From: Croceicoccus naphthovorans | Lineage (GTDB): Bacteria > Pseudomonadota > Alphaproteobacteria > Sphingomonadales > Sphingomonadaceae | Length of the DNA: 64,000 bases | NCBI RefSeq assembly: GCF_001028705.1 | Contig: NZ_CP011770.1 | Span: forward strand, 3,479,807-3,543,806 | Direction: 5' to 3' | In this document: positions 36,039 through 45,285 of the stretch, piece after piece | How the letters are laid out: every line of letters starts with the position of its first letter | Position numbering within the stretch: the first letter of the stretch is position 1 | Made by a program: the position numbers and the translations under genes | Notes under the pieces: model-generated | The model's database searches: none | What the model was told of the DNA's origin: nothing | Seen by the model: only the letters and a program-made list of their open reading frames with translations

Positions 36039-36382
36039 TCCCGTTGCCTCCTTCGACACGCATTTATCTTGCCTGCGGTGTGACCGACATGCGTAAGGGC
36101 TTTAACGGTCTGGCAGTATTGGCGCAGCAAGTGCTGCACGAGAACCCGCATTGCGGGGCGCTGTTCGCCTTTCGGGGCAAGCGCGGTGATCTGGTCAAGC
36201 TGCTGTGGTACGATGGTCAGGGCATGTGCCTGTTTTCGAAGCGTATGGATCGTGGGCGTTTCGTGTGGCCGGTGACGAAGACAGGCAAGGTCAGTCTCAC
36301 CTCGGCGCAGCTTTCGATGCTTCTGGAAGGCATCGACTGGCGTCGGCCCGAGCGGACGACTGTGCCTCTTCTGGCGGGATAA
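36035..36382 (+). CDS. tnpB: IS66 TnpB-type accessory protein (Orf2)
   Basis: The 115-residue protein matches IS66 Orf2: MRKGFNGLAVLAQQVL, then LFAFRGKRGDLVKLLWYDGQGMCLFSKR. It is required with TnpA for IS66 transposition, though the exact role is unclear. Start overlaps the tnpA stop (ATGA). Confidence 0.94.
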   Translation: MIPLPPSTRIYLACGVTDMRKGFNGLAVLAQQVLHENPHCGALFAFRGKRGDLVKLLWYDGQGMCLFSKRMDRGRFVWPVTKTGKVSLTSAQLSMLLEGIDWRRPERTTVPLLAG

Positions 36383-36443
36383 AAGCTCACGGATTCCGTT
36401 GGTTTTTCTGGCATTGGACCACCCGATTCGCTAAAGGATCACG

Positions 36444-37979
36444 GTGTCGGATCAAGCCTCCTCCCCCATCGACAAGGATGCCCGGATCGCCGAGCTGGAA
36501 GCGGCTCTGGCGGCCCGCGATACGCTGATCGAGACGCTGCGTTTTCAGCTCGCCCAGCTTAAGCGGATGACATTCGGCCAGTCGTCGGAGAAGCTCAGCC
36601 GCCAGATCGAGCAACTCGAACTGGCGCTTGAGGAACTGGAAGGCGAAGCCGCTGTTGCTGATGTTGCCGCAACGGCATCGGCAACCGGCAACCAGCGCGC
36701 GACACCGATCCGTCAGTTCCCCGGTCATCTTCACCGCAGCGAGCGCCGGATCGAACCGGAAGCGGGAAGCTGCGCCTGCCCCGATTGCGGCGGCGCCCTG
36801 CGCCCGCTGGGCGAGGACAGCGACGAGATGCTCGACGTGGCGCCGGTGAAGTGGCGCGTCATCCGCACCGTGCGGCCCAAGTATTCCTGCCGGTCCTGCG
36901 AGAAGATCGTCCAGGCGTCCGCCCCGGTAAAAGCGGTCGCGCGCGGCAAGGCCAGCTTCGCGACGCTCGCCCATGTGGTCGTGAACAAGTTCGACCATCA
37001 CCTGCCGCTCTATCGCCAGGCCGAGATGATGGCGGCGCAAGGGGTCAGTATCGACCGCTCGACCCTGGCCGGTTGGGCAGGACAGGCAGCCGCGCTGCTC
37101 GATCCCATTGTTGCCCGCATTCGTGAACAGGGCCTCAAGGCCGGCAAGCTACACACCGACGATACGCCCGTGCCGATGCTGGTGCCGGGCAAGGGCAAGA
37201 CCGCGCAGGCAAGGCTGTGGACCTATGTCATCGATGATCGCGCATCGGGTGCCACTGGTCCGGCTCTGGTCTGGTACCGGTTCACGTCCGATCGCAGCGG
37301 CATCCATCCGCAGACCGAGCTCAAGCACTTTGCCGGTCTTCTTCAGGCCGACGCCTATGCCGGTTACGACAAGCTCTATGCGGGCGGTCGGATCAGGGAA
37401 GTCGCCTGCTGGGCGCATTTCCGGCGCAAGATATTCGAGAACCACCAGACCAGCCCGACGCCGCTGACCACGGATCTGCTGGAACGGATCGCCAGGCTTT
37501 ACCGGATCGAGGAAGAGATACGCGGTAGGCCGCCCGACGTCCGCCGGCGATGTCGCCAGGAACGAAGCAAGCCGCAGATCGAGAGCCTGCGCGTAGCCAT
37601 CCATGATGCCCTGCACCGCCTGTCGCCCAAGTCGGCGATGGCCAAGGCGCTCGCCTATGGCCGCAAGCGCTGGACGGCGCTCACCCTCTTCCTCGACGAG
37701 GGCGGTGCCGAGATCGACAACAACATCGCCGAACGGGCCATGCGTTCAATCGCCATTGGTCGGAAGAACTGGCTGTTCGCCGGTTCGAAGGCGGGCGGCG
37801 AACGGGCGGCCGCGATCTATTCCGTCATCGAGACCGCCAAGCTCAATGGTCTGGAGTCGCAAGCCTACATCGCCGATGTGATCGAGAAGATCGCCAGCGG
37901 ATGGCCGGCCTCGCGCTGGGACGAACTCATGCCATGGAACTGGACAGCCGAAGTCACGCCAGTCAGCATGGCGGCATGA
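36444..37979 (+). CDS. tnpC: IS66 transposase TnpC
   Basis: The 511-residue DDE transposase has an N-terminal coiled coil (AALAARDTLIETLRFQLAQL), a zinc-binding CxxC-type segment (CACPDCGGALRPLGE), and the catalytic core with HTDDTPVPML, ADAYAGYDKLY and DNNIAERAMRSIAIGRKNWLF. GTG 36444 follows AAAGGA. It appears intact. Its stop overlaps the passenger gene. Confidence 0.95.
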   Translation: MSDQASSPIDKDARIAELEAALAARDTLIETLRFQLAQLKRMTFGQSSEKLSRQIEQLELALEELEGEAAVADVAATASATGNQRATPIRQFPGHLHRSERRIEPEAGSCACPDCGGALRPLGEDSDEMLDVAPVKWRVIRTVRPKYSCRSCEKIVQASAPVKAVARGKASFATLAHVVVNKFDHHLPLYRQAEMMAAQGVSIDRSTLAGWAGQAAALLDPIVARIREQGLKAGKLHTDDTPVPMLVPGKGKTAQARLWTYVIDDRASGATGPALVWYRFTSDRSGIHPQTELKHFAGLLQADAYAGYDKLYAGGRIREVACWAHFRRKIFENHQTSPTPLTTDLLERIARLYRIEEEIRGRPPDVRRRCRQERSKPQIESLRVAIHDALHRLSPKSAMAKALAYGRKRWTALTLFLDEGGAEIDNNIAERAMRSIAIGRKNWLFAGSKAGGERAAAIYSVIETAKLNGLESQAYIADVIEKIASGWPASRWDELMPWNWTAEVTPVSMAA

Positions 37980-38584
37980 GCGAGACCATTGCCCGCCTGC
38001 ATATCGCGCTTGCCGATACCGATCCCTCGATCTGGCGGCGGGTCGATGTTCCGGTCGATGCCAACCTCAAGATGCTCCACGATGTCATCCAGGGCGCAAT
38101 GGGCTGGCTCGACTATCATCTCTGGGAGTTCGAGGCAGGCGACAGGCGCTACGGCGTGACCGATCCCGACTGGCCCGACGATCGCCTGTTCGCGGCCAAA
38201 AACACCAGACTCAAGGCGCTGCTCGACCGCGATGTCCGTCAGTTCCTCTACACTTACGACATGGGCGACAGCTGGGAGCACATCGTCACCGTCGAAGCGG
38301 TCAGGGATGGCGAAGCAGGAACCAAATATCCGCGATATATTGAGGGCGAACACCGCGCTCCGCCCGAAGACTGCGGCGGCACGCCCGGCTTCGAAGCCTT
38401 CCTTGAAGCCGTCACCGATCCCAAGCACCCCGAGCACAAGGATGCCACCGAGTGGCACCAGGGCTGCTACGGCAAAGCCTTCAATCCTGACGAGATAGAC
38501 GAACGCGACGCAAAGCTCAGGATCGGCGCCATCGCCAAACGACGCGCCGCCGGAAAAGCCGCTCAAGCAAGAAAATCACGCTGA
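37976..38584 (+). CDS. pRiA4b ORF-3 family passenger protein of IS66
   Basis: The 202-residue protein belongs to the plasmid pRiA4b ORF-3-like family: LHIALADTDPSIWRRVDVP, LHDVIQGAMGWLDYHLWEF and FLYTYDMGDSWEHIVTVE are its signatures. Some IS66 elements carry this gene as a fourth frame; its function is unknown. It lies inside the terminal repeats and overlaps tnpC by four bases, so it moves with the IS. Confidence 0.9.
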   Translation: MSETIARLHIALADTDPSIWRRVDVPVDANLKMLHDVIQGAMGWLDYHLWEFEAGDRRYGVTDPDWPDDRLFAAKNTRLKALLDRDVRQFLYTYDMGDSWEHIVTVEAVRDGEAGTKYPRYIEGEHRAPPEDCGGTPGFEAFLEAVTDPKHPEHKDATEWHQGCYGKAFNPDEIDERDAKLRIGAIAKRRAAGKAAQARKSR

Positions 38585-39473
38585 CAACGCGGCCTCCACG
38601 CCACGCTTACCTCACTGCGGAGGGCGTCGCAATTGATCCGGAAACCAAGGATTACCTGTGGTCGGCGCTGAGCTCGCTGGCGAGCGCGCCGGTCGCTGAG
38701 CGCACACTCACCGGGCTCGCTGTCCTTTTGCAATCGCAGGCATTGAAGCAGGCGCTTGCTCCCTACTGCGTCGGCGGGCCGTTCGGACGGCTCCTCGATG
38801 CCGAAAGCGAACGGCTGGGCGAAGCGAGTTTCCAGGCGTTCGAGACCGAAGGGCTGACCGGATCGGCGGCTGCGCCCGCCGTACTGTCCTATCTGTTCCA
38901 CAGGATCGAAGGGCGCCTCGACGGCTCGCCGACGCTCATCATTATCGATGAAGGCTGGCTGGTGCTCGACGCTCCGGCCTTTGCCGCGCAATTGCGCGAA
39001 TGGCTCAAGACCCTGCGCAAGAAGAATGCGAGCGTCGTTTTCGCCACCCAAAGCCTTGCCGATATCGAGACCTCGGCGATCGCGCCCGCGATTATCGAAA
39101 GCTGCCCGACGCGAATCTTCCTGCCCAACGACCGGGCGGTCGAACCCCAGATTTTGGGTATCTATCGCCGCTTCGGACTGAACGACCGCCAGATTGAAAT
39201 CCTCAGCCGGGCAACGGCCAAGCGCGATTATTACTGTCAGTCCTCTCGCGGTAATCGCCTCTTCGAACTCGGCCTTGGCGAAGTGGCGCTCGCCTTTGCC
39301 GCCGCCTCTTCCAAGAGTGACCAGCTCGCCATGTCCCGTATCATCGAAGAGCATGGCCGGAGCGGCTTTGCCGCCCACTGGCTGAGGTATCGCGGCCTCC
39401 ACTGGGCCGCCGAATTGCTCGGCAGCGATGCGCACTCTTCCGACCCCCCAAACCCACCAGAAGGAGACCTGAA

Positions 39474-40220
39474 GTGACCTCTCGAAAAATCTTCCGCAGC
39501 ATGGCCATGGGCATTGCGCTCGCCTTGGCGAGTACGAGCGCCTTGGTATCAACGCCTGCACACGCCCAGTTCGGCGGGATCGTTTACGATCCGTCCAATT
39601 ACGCGCAGAACGTGCTGACTGCCGCGCGCACGCTTGAGCAGATCAACAACCAGATCCGCATGCTGCAGAACCAGGCGACGTCGCTCATCAACGAGGCGAA
39701 GAACCTTCAGAGCCTGCCGCTGACGATCGTGCAGCCCCTGCAGGACCAGATCCGGCAGACCCAACAACTGCTGAACGAAGCCCAGCGCATCGCCTACGAT
39801 GTCCGCACCATCGAGGGCGCTTTCGAACAGCATTACAAGAACGTTCCCCTCGGTGCCTCGCAGCGGGCGATGGTCGACGGCGCCGAGGCGCGCTGGCAAA
39901 ACAGCGTGGCGGCCTTCGAAGATGCCCTCAAGGTCCAGGCGGGCACGGTTGCCAATATCGAAGGTTCGCGCGAAGCGCTCGGCAGCCTCGCTTCCGCAAG
40001 CCAGTCCGCCACGGGCGCCTTGCAGGCAGCACAGGCTGGCAACCAGCTGCTGGCATTGCAGGCCCGCCAGCTGGCCGACCTGACCGCCACGATCGCCGCT
40101 ACTGGCAGGGCGCAGGCGCTCGATGCCGCCGAACGCGCGGCGGCCAAGGCACAGGCGCGCGAGCAGCTGAGGCGGTTTCTCGCTATTCGTCCGCGCTATC
40201 TGCCCGGCGGATCGGACTGA
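39474..40220 (+). CDS. trbJ: Conjugation protein TrbJ (VirB5-like)
   Basis: The 248-residue secreted protein has a signal peptide ending TPAHAQF and a long helical region rich in Gln, Ala and Leu (LEQINNQIRMLQNQATSL). This is the VirB5/TrbJ type, placed at the pilus tip. The GTG start overlaps the trbE stop. It has its own intact frame, but its transcription now depends on promoters beyond or within the IS. Confidence 0.88.
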   Translation: MTSRKIFRSMAMGIALALASTSALVSTPAHAQFGGIVYDPSNYAQNVLTAARTLEQINNQIRMLQNQATSLINEAKNLQSLPLTIVQPLQDQIRQTQQLLNEAQRIAYDVRTIEGAFEQHYKNVPLGASQRAMVDGAEARWQNSVAAFEDALKVQAGTVANIEGSREALGSLASASQSATGALQAAQAGNQLLALQARQLADLTATIAATGRAQALDAAERAAAKAQAREQLRRFLAIRPRYLPGGSD

Positions 40221-40226
40221 TCCGCG

Positions 40227-40553
40227 ATGGACACCAAGCTCCTCGCGCGCATCGGTGCCGCTGTGTTCGTCGGTCTCGCCATCGCGACCACGATCGTACA
40301 GCTGCGCGAGGAGCCCGCGCCGGTGCGGCAAGCTGACCGGCGCATATGGGTGCCCGACGGTGATCCGCTGCCAGCACAGCTGAGGGCTTGCGCTCAAATG
40401 GGCGAACTGGCGCTGTCCTCGCCCGATTGCCTCGCGGCCTGGGCCGAAAAACGCCGCCGCTTCTTCGGCGTCGATCACCCCGAGGCTTATTCCGGGATCG
40501 GCGACAGGGCGCTGCCTGAGTCCTTTTCCCGCGAAGCGAGAGGAGAGAACTGA
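40227..40553 (+). CDS. TrbK-alt-type entry-exclusion-like protein
   Basis: The 108-residue protein has one N-terminal membrane helix (ARIGAAVFVGLAIATTIVQL) and a cysteine pair in LRACAQMGELALSSPDCLAAW. This matches the TrbK-alt putative entry exclusion proteins found between trbJ and trbL in alphaproteobacteria. It could prevent redundant transfer into cells that already hold the element; this is family-based inference. Confidence 0.8.
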   Translation: MDTKLLARIGAAVFVGLAIATTIVQLREEPAPVRQADRRIWVPDGDPLPAQLRACAQMGELALSSPDCLAAWAEKRRRFFGVDHPEAYSGIGDRALPESFSREARGEN

Positions 40554-40554
40554 C

Positions 40555-41868
40555 ATGGGCGGCACCGGTGTTGTCGATCGCTTCCTCGCGATCTTCTCGC
40601 AATATATCGACAGCGGCTTCGGGCTGCTTTCTGGCGAGGTCGCCTTCATCGCGACCACGCTGATCGTGATCGACGTAACGTTGGCGGCCCTGTTCTGGAG
40701 CTGGGGCGCGAACGACGACATCATCGCCCGGCTCGTCAAGAAGACGCTCTTCGTCGGCATCTTTGCCTACATCATCGGCAACTGGAGCGCGCTCGCCAAT
40801 ATCGTGTTCAACAGCTTTGCCGGGCTAGGCCTGAAGGCGAGCGGCTCGGGGCTCGGCGCAGCCGACCTGTTGCAGCCGGGAAGGGTGGCGCAGGTTGGCA
40901 TCGATGCCGCTTGGCCGCTCCTCGAATCGATTGCCGATCTGATGGGCTATGTCGGCTTCTTCGAGAATTTTCTGCAGATCATCATTCTTCTGGTCGCCTG
41001 GGCGATCGTCATCATCGCCTTCTTCATTCTCTCCATCCAGCTGTTCGTCACCCTGATCGAGTTCAAACTGACGACCTTGGCGGGTTTCGTCCTCATTCCC
41101 TTTGGCCTGTTCGGCAAGACCGCATTCCTCGCCGAACGCGTGCTCGGCAATGTGGTCTCGTCGGGAATCAAGGTGCTCGTTCTCGCCGTCATCATCGGCA
41201 TCGGTTCCACGCTCTTCGCCGAATTCACCGGCGCCATCCCCGGCGAGCCGACCATCGAGGATGCGCTGGCCATCGTGCTCGCCAGCCTCACACTGCTCGG
41301 TCTCGGCATTTTCGGCCCGGGGATCGCCAATGGCATTGTCGCGGGCGGTCCGCAGCTCGGTGCAGGCGCTGCCGCGGGCACCGCGCTTCTGGCAGGCGGC
41401 GCTGCGGTCGGCGGCGTTGCCGGTGCCAAGCTTGCGGGCGGCGCGGTCGCCAGTGCTGCCTCTTCCGTCGCGCGAGGCACCTCGCGCGCCGCAGGAGGTG
41501 CGACCATGGCCTATGCGACCGGTTCGGCGGGCAAGAGCGGCGGCGCCGCGGTTGCAGGCGGCATGGCGGGTGTTGGCCGCGCAGCAGGCGGTGCCGTCAT
41601 GTCTCCGCTACGTAAAGCGGCAGACAGCGCCAGGAGCAATTTCCGCGACGGGGCGCGTGCGTCGGTCGGGAACATGGGTGGCCGCATCGTGCCCGCTCAC
41701 GGTGCTTCGTCACCGGATCCGGAACAGACGAACGGCCCGCCGGCCTGGGCGCGGTCCATGAAGCACAGACAGAGCCTGGGGCATTCGGCCTCACTTGCCG
41801 CGCACACCGTGCGCTCCGGTGATGGCCATGGTGCAGGCGCTTCCATCGACACCAAAGAGAAGGATTAG
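40555..41868 (+). CDS. trbL: Conjugation protein TrbL (VirB6-like)
   Basis: The 437-residue polytopic inner-membrane protein has six or more hydrophobic segments in its first 290 residues (for example FLQIIILLVAWAIVIIAFF and FVLIPFGLFGKTAFL). A long Gly/Ala-rich tail follows, ending in a polar stretch. This is the TrbL pattern. ATG 40555 lies one base after the stop of the preceding gene. Confidence 0.9.
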   Translation: MGGTGVVDRFLAIFSQYIDSGFGLLSGEVAFIATTLIVIDVTLAALFWSWGANDDIIARLVKKTLFVGIFAYIIGNWSALANIVFNSFAGLGLKASGSGLGAADLLQPGRVAQVGIDAAWPLLESIADLMGYVGFFENFLQIIILLVAWAIVIIAFFILSIQLFVTLIEFKLTTLAGFVLIPFGLFGKTAFLAERVLGNVVSSGIKVLVLAVIIGIGSTLFAEFTGAIPGEPTIEDALAIVLASLTLLGLGIFGPGIANGIVAGGPQLGAGAAAGTALLAGGAAVGGVAGAKLAGGAVASAASSVARGTSRAAGGATMAYATGSAGKSGGAAVAGGMAGVGRAAGGAVMSPLRKAADSARSNFRDGARASVGNMGGRIVPAHGASSPDPEQTNGPPAWARSMKHRQSLGHSASLAAHTVRSGDGHGAGASIDTKEKD

Positions 41869-41874
41869 CCTCCA

Positions 41875-42555
41875 ATGTTCAAACGGCCTTCGATCCGGTA
41901 CGCAAAAACGCCTGAAGCTGAGACGCCCTACCAGCGCGCGGCGCAGGTCTGGGACGAGCGCATCGGTTCCGCGCGCGTCCAGGCAAAGAGCTGGCGCTAC
42001 GCTTTTTTCGGCGCGCTCGGCCTGTCGGCAGCGCTGACCGGCGGGCTCGTGTGGCAGAATGCGCGCGGTGCCATCGTGCCCTGGGTGGTCGAAGTCGACA
42101 AGCTGGGCGAAGCGCGTAGCGTCGCGCCCGCCAATGCGGAGTTCGCACCGACAGATCCGCAGATCGCGTTTCACCTCGCGCGGTTTATCGAGCAAGTCCG
42201 CGCTATCCCCGACGATCCAATTGTGGTGCGCGAGAACTGGCTCAGAGCCTACCAGTTCGCCAGCGACAAGGGCGCCTTGGCGCTCAACGATTATGCGCGG
42301 GCCAACGACCCGTTCGCGGCAATCGGCCGCGAACAGGTTGCGGTCGATGTCACCAGCGTGATCCGTGCCTCGCCGCGCAGCTTCCGCGTGGCCTGGGTCG
42401 AGCGGCGCTACCGTGACGGCGCGCTCGCCGAAACCACTCGCTGGACCGCCATTCTCGGCATTGCCGTCCAGCCTCCCAGAACGCCCGATGCGCTCACCAG
42501 CAATCCGCTCGGGATCTTCGTCACCTCGATCAACTGGTCAAAGGAGCTTGGCTGA
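41875..42555 (+). CDS. trbF: Conjugation protein TrbF (VirB8-like)
   Basis: The 226-residue protein has one membrane helix (YAFFGALGLSAALTGGLVW) and a periplasmic VirB8-type domain (VVEVDKLGEARSVAPA, RSFRVAWVERRYRDG and a C-terminal NPLGIFVTSINWSKEL). It bridges inner-membrane parts to TrbG and TrbI. Its stop overlaps the trbG start. Confidence 0.92.
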   Translation: MFKRPSIRYAKTPEAETPYQRAAQVWDERIGSARVQAKSWRYAFFGALGLSAALTGGLVWQNARGAIVPWVVEVDKLGEARSVAPANAEFAPTDPQIAFHLARFIEQVRAIPDDPIVVRENWLRAYQFASDKGALALNDYARANDPFAAIGREQVAVDVTSVIRASPRSFRVAWVERRYRDGALAETTRWTAILGIAVQPPRTPDALTSNPLGIFVTSINWSKELG

Positions 42556-43544
42556 TGACCAACCTACTTGCATTCTCCAGTCCGGCGCTGCTCGCAGCCG
42601 GCGTTCTGCTTTTTGCCGGATCGCCGGCAGCAGCGACGCCTGCGCCGCAGGCCCAGGCCGCATCGCGGGCGATCACCGCCTTCGACCTCGCCGATGCATC
42701 CCTGCTTGCTCAGGCCCTTGCAAATGCCACCACCCCCTCGCGGCAGGCCTCCCCCACTGCCGCGCGCCGCTCCCCCGCCTCTGACCCCGAGGGGCATGTG
42801 GGAGCGGCGAACGAGGCTGCCAGGATCGAACCGGACAATGCAGGATTCGACAATGCCATCCAGCGCTATGCCTATCGCGAAGGTGCATTGTTCCAGGTCT
42901 ACGCCAAACCCGGGCAGGTGACCGACATCGCCTTGCAGGAGGGCGAAACACTGGTCGGCCCCGGGCCGGTTGCTGCAGGTGATACCGTGCGCTGGATGAT
43001 CGGCGACACGCTGAGCGGCTCGGGAGCGACGCAGCGGGTTCATATCCTCATCAAACCGACGCGGCCCGATATCGCCACCAATCTGGTCATCAATACAGAC
43101 CGCCGTACCTATCATATCGAACTGCGCGCCAATCCGGACATCTATATGGCCTCGGTCAGTTGGTCCTATCCGGCGGACGAACTGATCGCGCTGCGCCGCG
43201 AAGAAGAGCAAGCGGCGCGAGCCGCACCGGTCGCCGACGGCTTCACGCTTGAGGCGCTCAATTTCGATTACCGCATCTCGGGTGACAAGCCTGACTGGCG
43301 CCCGCTACGGGTCTTCGACGACGGACAGCGGACCTTGGTCGAGTTTCCACCCGATATCGCCCGGGGCGAAATGCCGCCATTTTTCGTGGTTGGCGCCGGT
43401 GGCGCAGCCGAGCTGGTCAATTACCGGGTCTCCGGGCGCTATCTCATCGTCGACCGCCTCTTCCACAAGGCCGAACTGCGCCTCGGTGCCGGTCGCAGAC
43501 AGGTCCGCGTGAAGATTGAAAACCGCAAGAGGGGGCGGTCGTGA
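42555..43544 (+). CDS. trbG: Conjugation protein TrbG (VirB9-like)
   Basis: The 329-residue secreted protein has a signal peptide and a VirB9-type beta-rich domain (YREGALFQVYAKPGQVTDIALQEGE, NLVINTDRRTYHIELRA, and PPFFVVGAGGAAELVNYRVSG). It is part of the outer-membrane core complex. It overlaps trbF at its start and trbI at its end. Confidence 0.92.
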   Translation: MTNLLAFSSPALLAAGVLLFAGSPAAATPAPQAQAASRAITAFDLADASLLAQALANATTPSRQASPTAARRSPASDPEGHVGAANEAARIEPDNAGFDNAIQRYAYREGALFQVYAKPGQVTDIALQEGETLVGPGPVAAGDTVRWMIGDTLSGSGATQRVHILIKPTRPDIATNLVINTDRRTYHIELRANPDIYMASVSWSYPADELIALRREEEQAARAAPVADGFTLEALNFDYRISGDKPDWRPLRVFDDGQRTLVEFPPDIARGEMPPFFVVGAGGAAELVNYRVSGRYLIVDRLFHKAELRLGAGRRQVRVKIENRKRGRS

Positions 43545-44719
43545 AGGAGGAAGGCAAGACCGAGCCGCCACCCGATGCCGAAAGCATCGTTCAATTGCGC
43601 GGGGAAGGACCGCGCGTGGTCAGGCTCTCGCGCAAGGCTATCGGCATTGCCAGCGCCGCGGGTCTGGCCGTGCTTGGCGGTATACTGCTCTACGCCCTGC
43701 AACCGGCTTCGCAGGACGGCGGCGAAGAGCTGGTCAACACCGAGGGGATTGCTGTGGCAGACGGACTTGCCACTGCCCCGGCGGACTATTCCCAGGTTCC
43801 GAGGTTAGGGCCACCGCTACCGGGCGATCTCGGTCAACCGATCCTCGAGGCGCAGGATCGCGGGGCTGTTGCCGCGCTTCAACCGGTCGGCGCCCCGTCT
43901 CCGACACCGTCACAGCGGGCGGCGCCGAGCCCTGAAGAGATTGAGCGCGAACGCCTAGAACAGGAAAGCGAGGCGGCGCGCGGCAGCAGCCTGTTTTTCG
44001 GCGGCGGGACACAAGCTGCCAGTCCCGGCCCGGCAGCTTCGGCTGCTGGGCCGCAACCCCCAGCACCAGTTCAGCCATCGGTCTCCACCGCGCGGCCGAG
44101 TTTTCTCGAACGGCCCGCCGACACGCGGACAGTGTCCATGCAGCGGCTTGAGGCGGTGCCATCGGGGACGCTGCTTTCGGCCGGGTCGATCATTCCGGCA
44201 GCGCTGATCACCGGTATCCGGTCGGACCAGCCCGGCCTCGTGACCGCGCAGGTGACCGAGAATGTCTATGACAGCCTGACCGGGCGGCACCTTCTGATCC
44301 CGCAAGGTGCGCGCCTCATCGGTGAGTACGAGTCCGATGTCGGGTTCGGCCAACGCCGGGTGCTGCTGGCCTGGACCAGGCTTATCCTGCCTGATGGTCG
44401 CTCGATTGTGCTCGATCGTCAGCCAGTTGCCGATCCCTCGGGCTATGCTGGACTGGAGGACGGCGTCGATTACCATTGGGGCGGTGTCGTCAAAGCGGCG
44501 CTCGTTTCCACTTTGCTCGGAATTGGCGGCGAACTCGGCGCAGGCGGAGATGATGACCTGCTGCGCGCTGTTCGCCGCGGCAGCCAGGACAGCATCAATC
44601 GCGCGGGCGAGCAGGTCGTTGCACGCGAGCTTGATATACGCCCGACGCTGACGATCCGTCCCGGCTTTCCCGTACGCGTTCTGGTGACGCGCGATATTGT
44701 GCTGGAGGGTGGAGCATGA
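43541..44719 (+). CDS. trbI: Conjugation protein TrbI (VirB10-like)
   Basis: The 392-residue protein has a single inner-membrane helix (IGIASAAGLAVLGGILLYAL), a Pro-rich periplasmic linker, and a C-terminal TrbI beta-barrel domain (LSAGSIIPAALITGIRSDQPG, GRHLLIPQGARLIGEY). It spans the envelope and gates the channel. GTG start overlaps trbG, and its stop overlaps the DUF2274 gene. Confidence 0.93.
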   Translation: MKEEGKTEPPPDAESIVQLRGEGPRVVRLSRKAIGIASAAGLAVLGGILLYALQPASQDGGEELVNTEGIAVADGLATAPADYSQVPRLGPPLPGDLGQPILEAQDRGAVAALQPVGAPSPTPSQRAAPSPEEIERERLEQESEAARGSSLFFGGGTQAASPGPAASAAGPQPPAPVQPSVSTARPSFLERPADTRTVSMQRLEAVPSGTLLSAGSIIPAALITGIRSDQPGLVTAQVTENVYDSLTGRHLLIPQGARLIGEYESDVGFGQRRVLLAWTRLILPDGRSIVLDRQPVADPSGYAGLEDGVDYHWGGVVKAALVSTLLGIGGELGAGGDDDLLRAVRRGSQDSINRAGEQVVARELDIRPTLTIRPGFPVRVLVTRDIVLEGGA

Positions 44720-44952
44720 CCCGGCTCAAGCTCTCCGACATTACCGATGGCAAGCCCGTCAAGCTGACGATAGAGATCCCTGCGCGGCTCCATCGCCGGC
44801 TGGTCGAATATGGGGTCGTGCTCAATGGCGGCGTTTCAGAGGGTGCACCCGAGCCCGCAGCTCTGATCCCACCAATGATCGAGCGCTTCGTCGCCAGTGA
44901 CCGGGATTTCGCCAAGGCACGCAGAAGAACGCATGCATCATCAAGTCGATAA
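44716..44952 (+). CDS. DUF2274 family protein
   Basis: The 78-residue protein matches DUF2274 (LKLSDITDGKPVKLTIEIPARLHRRLVEYG, then PAALIPPMIERFVASDRDF). The family consistently closes trb operons of this type; its ribbon-like N-terminus suggests DNA or protein binding, but its role is unknown. ATGA overlap with trbI. Confidence 0.9.
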   Translation: MTRLKLSDITDGKPVKLTIEIPARLHRRLVEYGVVLNGGVSEGAPEPAALIPPMIERFVASDRDFAKARRRTHASSSR

Positions 44953-45285
44953 GTTCTGAGACTGTCCGGACTTTTTCTGGTTTCTCTTAACCAGTATTAG
45001 AAAAGAAATGTGCCAATAGGTAGAATTGCTCTGTATTCCTGTACATGATCGGCTCTACTGTCGGATCGGGAATTCAGGTTCCTCGCGACCGGGTGGCGAT
45101 GCTCATGTCCAGGCTCCTCGCTAAAACCATCGATGCACTTGCCAACGAGTGCTTCCATCACCCGGTCGCACCTCATTTGTCGGACTATCTGTTTATAATT
45201 CCATTATAAGTTGGCCCCATCTGGCCATGCTCTTCATGCTCTGACCGCGACGATTGGAGTCGCGATCAAAGCAGAGGAGTGATCA
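44953..45285. promoter_or_regulatory. Regulatory gap between the trb operon and the lasso operon
   Basis: This 333-base gap is the AT-richest stretch nearby and should hold the lasso promoter. It contains an 11-base inverted repeat with a wide spacer (GCGACCGGGTG at 45085-45095 and its complement at 45159-45169), a TATAAT-like hexamer near 45195 without a clear -35, a TGGCC/GGCCA repeat near 45212-45227, and a six-base stem (CGCGAC/GTCGCG, 45246-45264) before the ribosome site. CTGGTT/AACCAG at 44977-44994 may mark the trb operon end. No other gene is seen. Confidence 0.5.

Larger units (their letters stand above)
35521..38610 (+). mobile_element. IS66-family insertion sequence with passenger gene
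   Basis: The element begins GTAAGCGTGG and ends with its complement; similarity of the ends continues inward for about 27 bases. CTCACTGC direct repeats (35513-35520 and 38611-38618) are the expected 8-base IS66 target duplication. It carries tnpA, tnpB, tnpC and a fourth gene of the pRiA4b ORF-3 family, all reading rightward. It disrupts trbE. Confidence 0.95.
33917..39477 (+). pseudogene. trbE: Conjugation ATPase TrbE (VirB4-like), interrupted by IS66
   Basis: The left part (33917-35520) gives the first 534 residues with Walker A GPTGAGKSVLL at about residue 448. The right part (from 38619) continues in frame with EGVAIDPETKDYLW, contains Walker B TLIIIDEGWLVLD, and stops at 39477. Removing the 3090-base IS and one 8-base target copy restores one frame of 820 residues, a normal TrbE length. 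The insertion separates the two ATP-binding motifs. TrbE energises pilus biogenesis and should be essential for transfer, so the element is predicted to be transfer-defective unless another copy exists. Confidence 0.95.
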
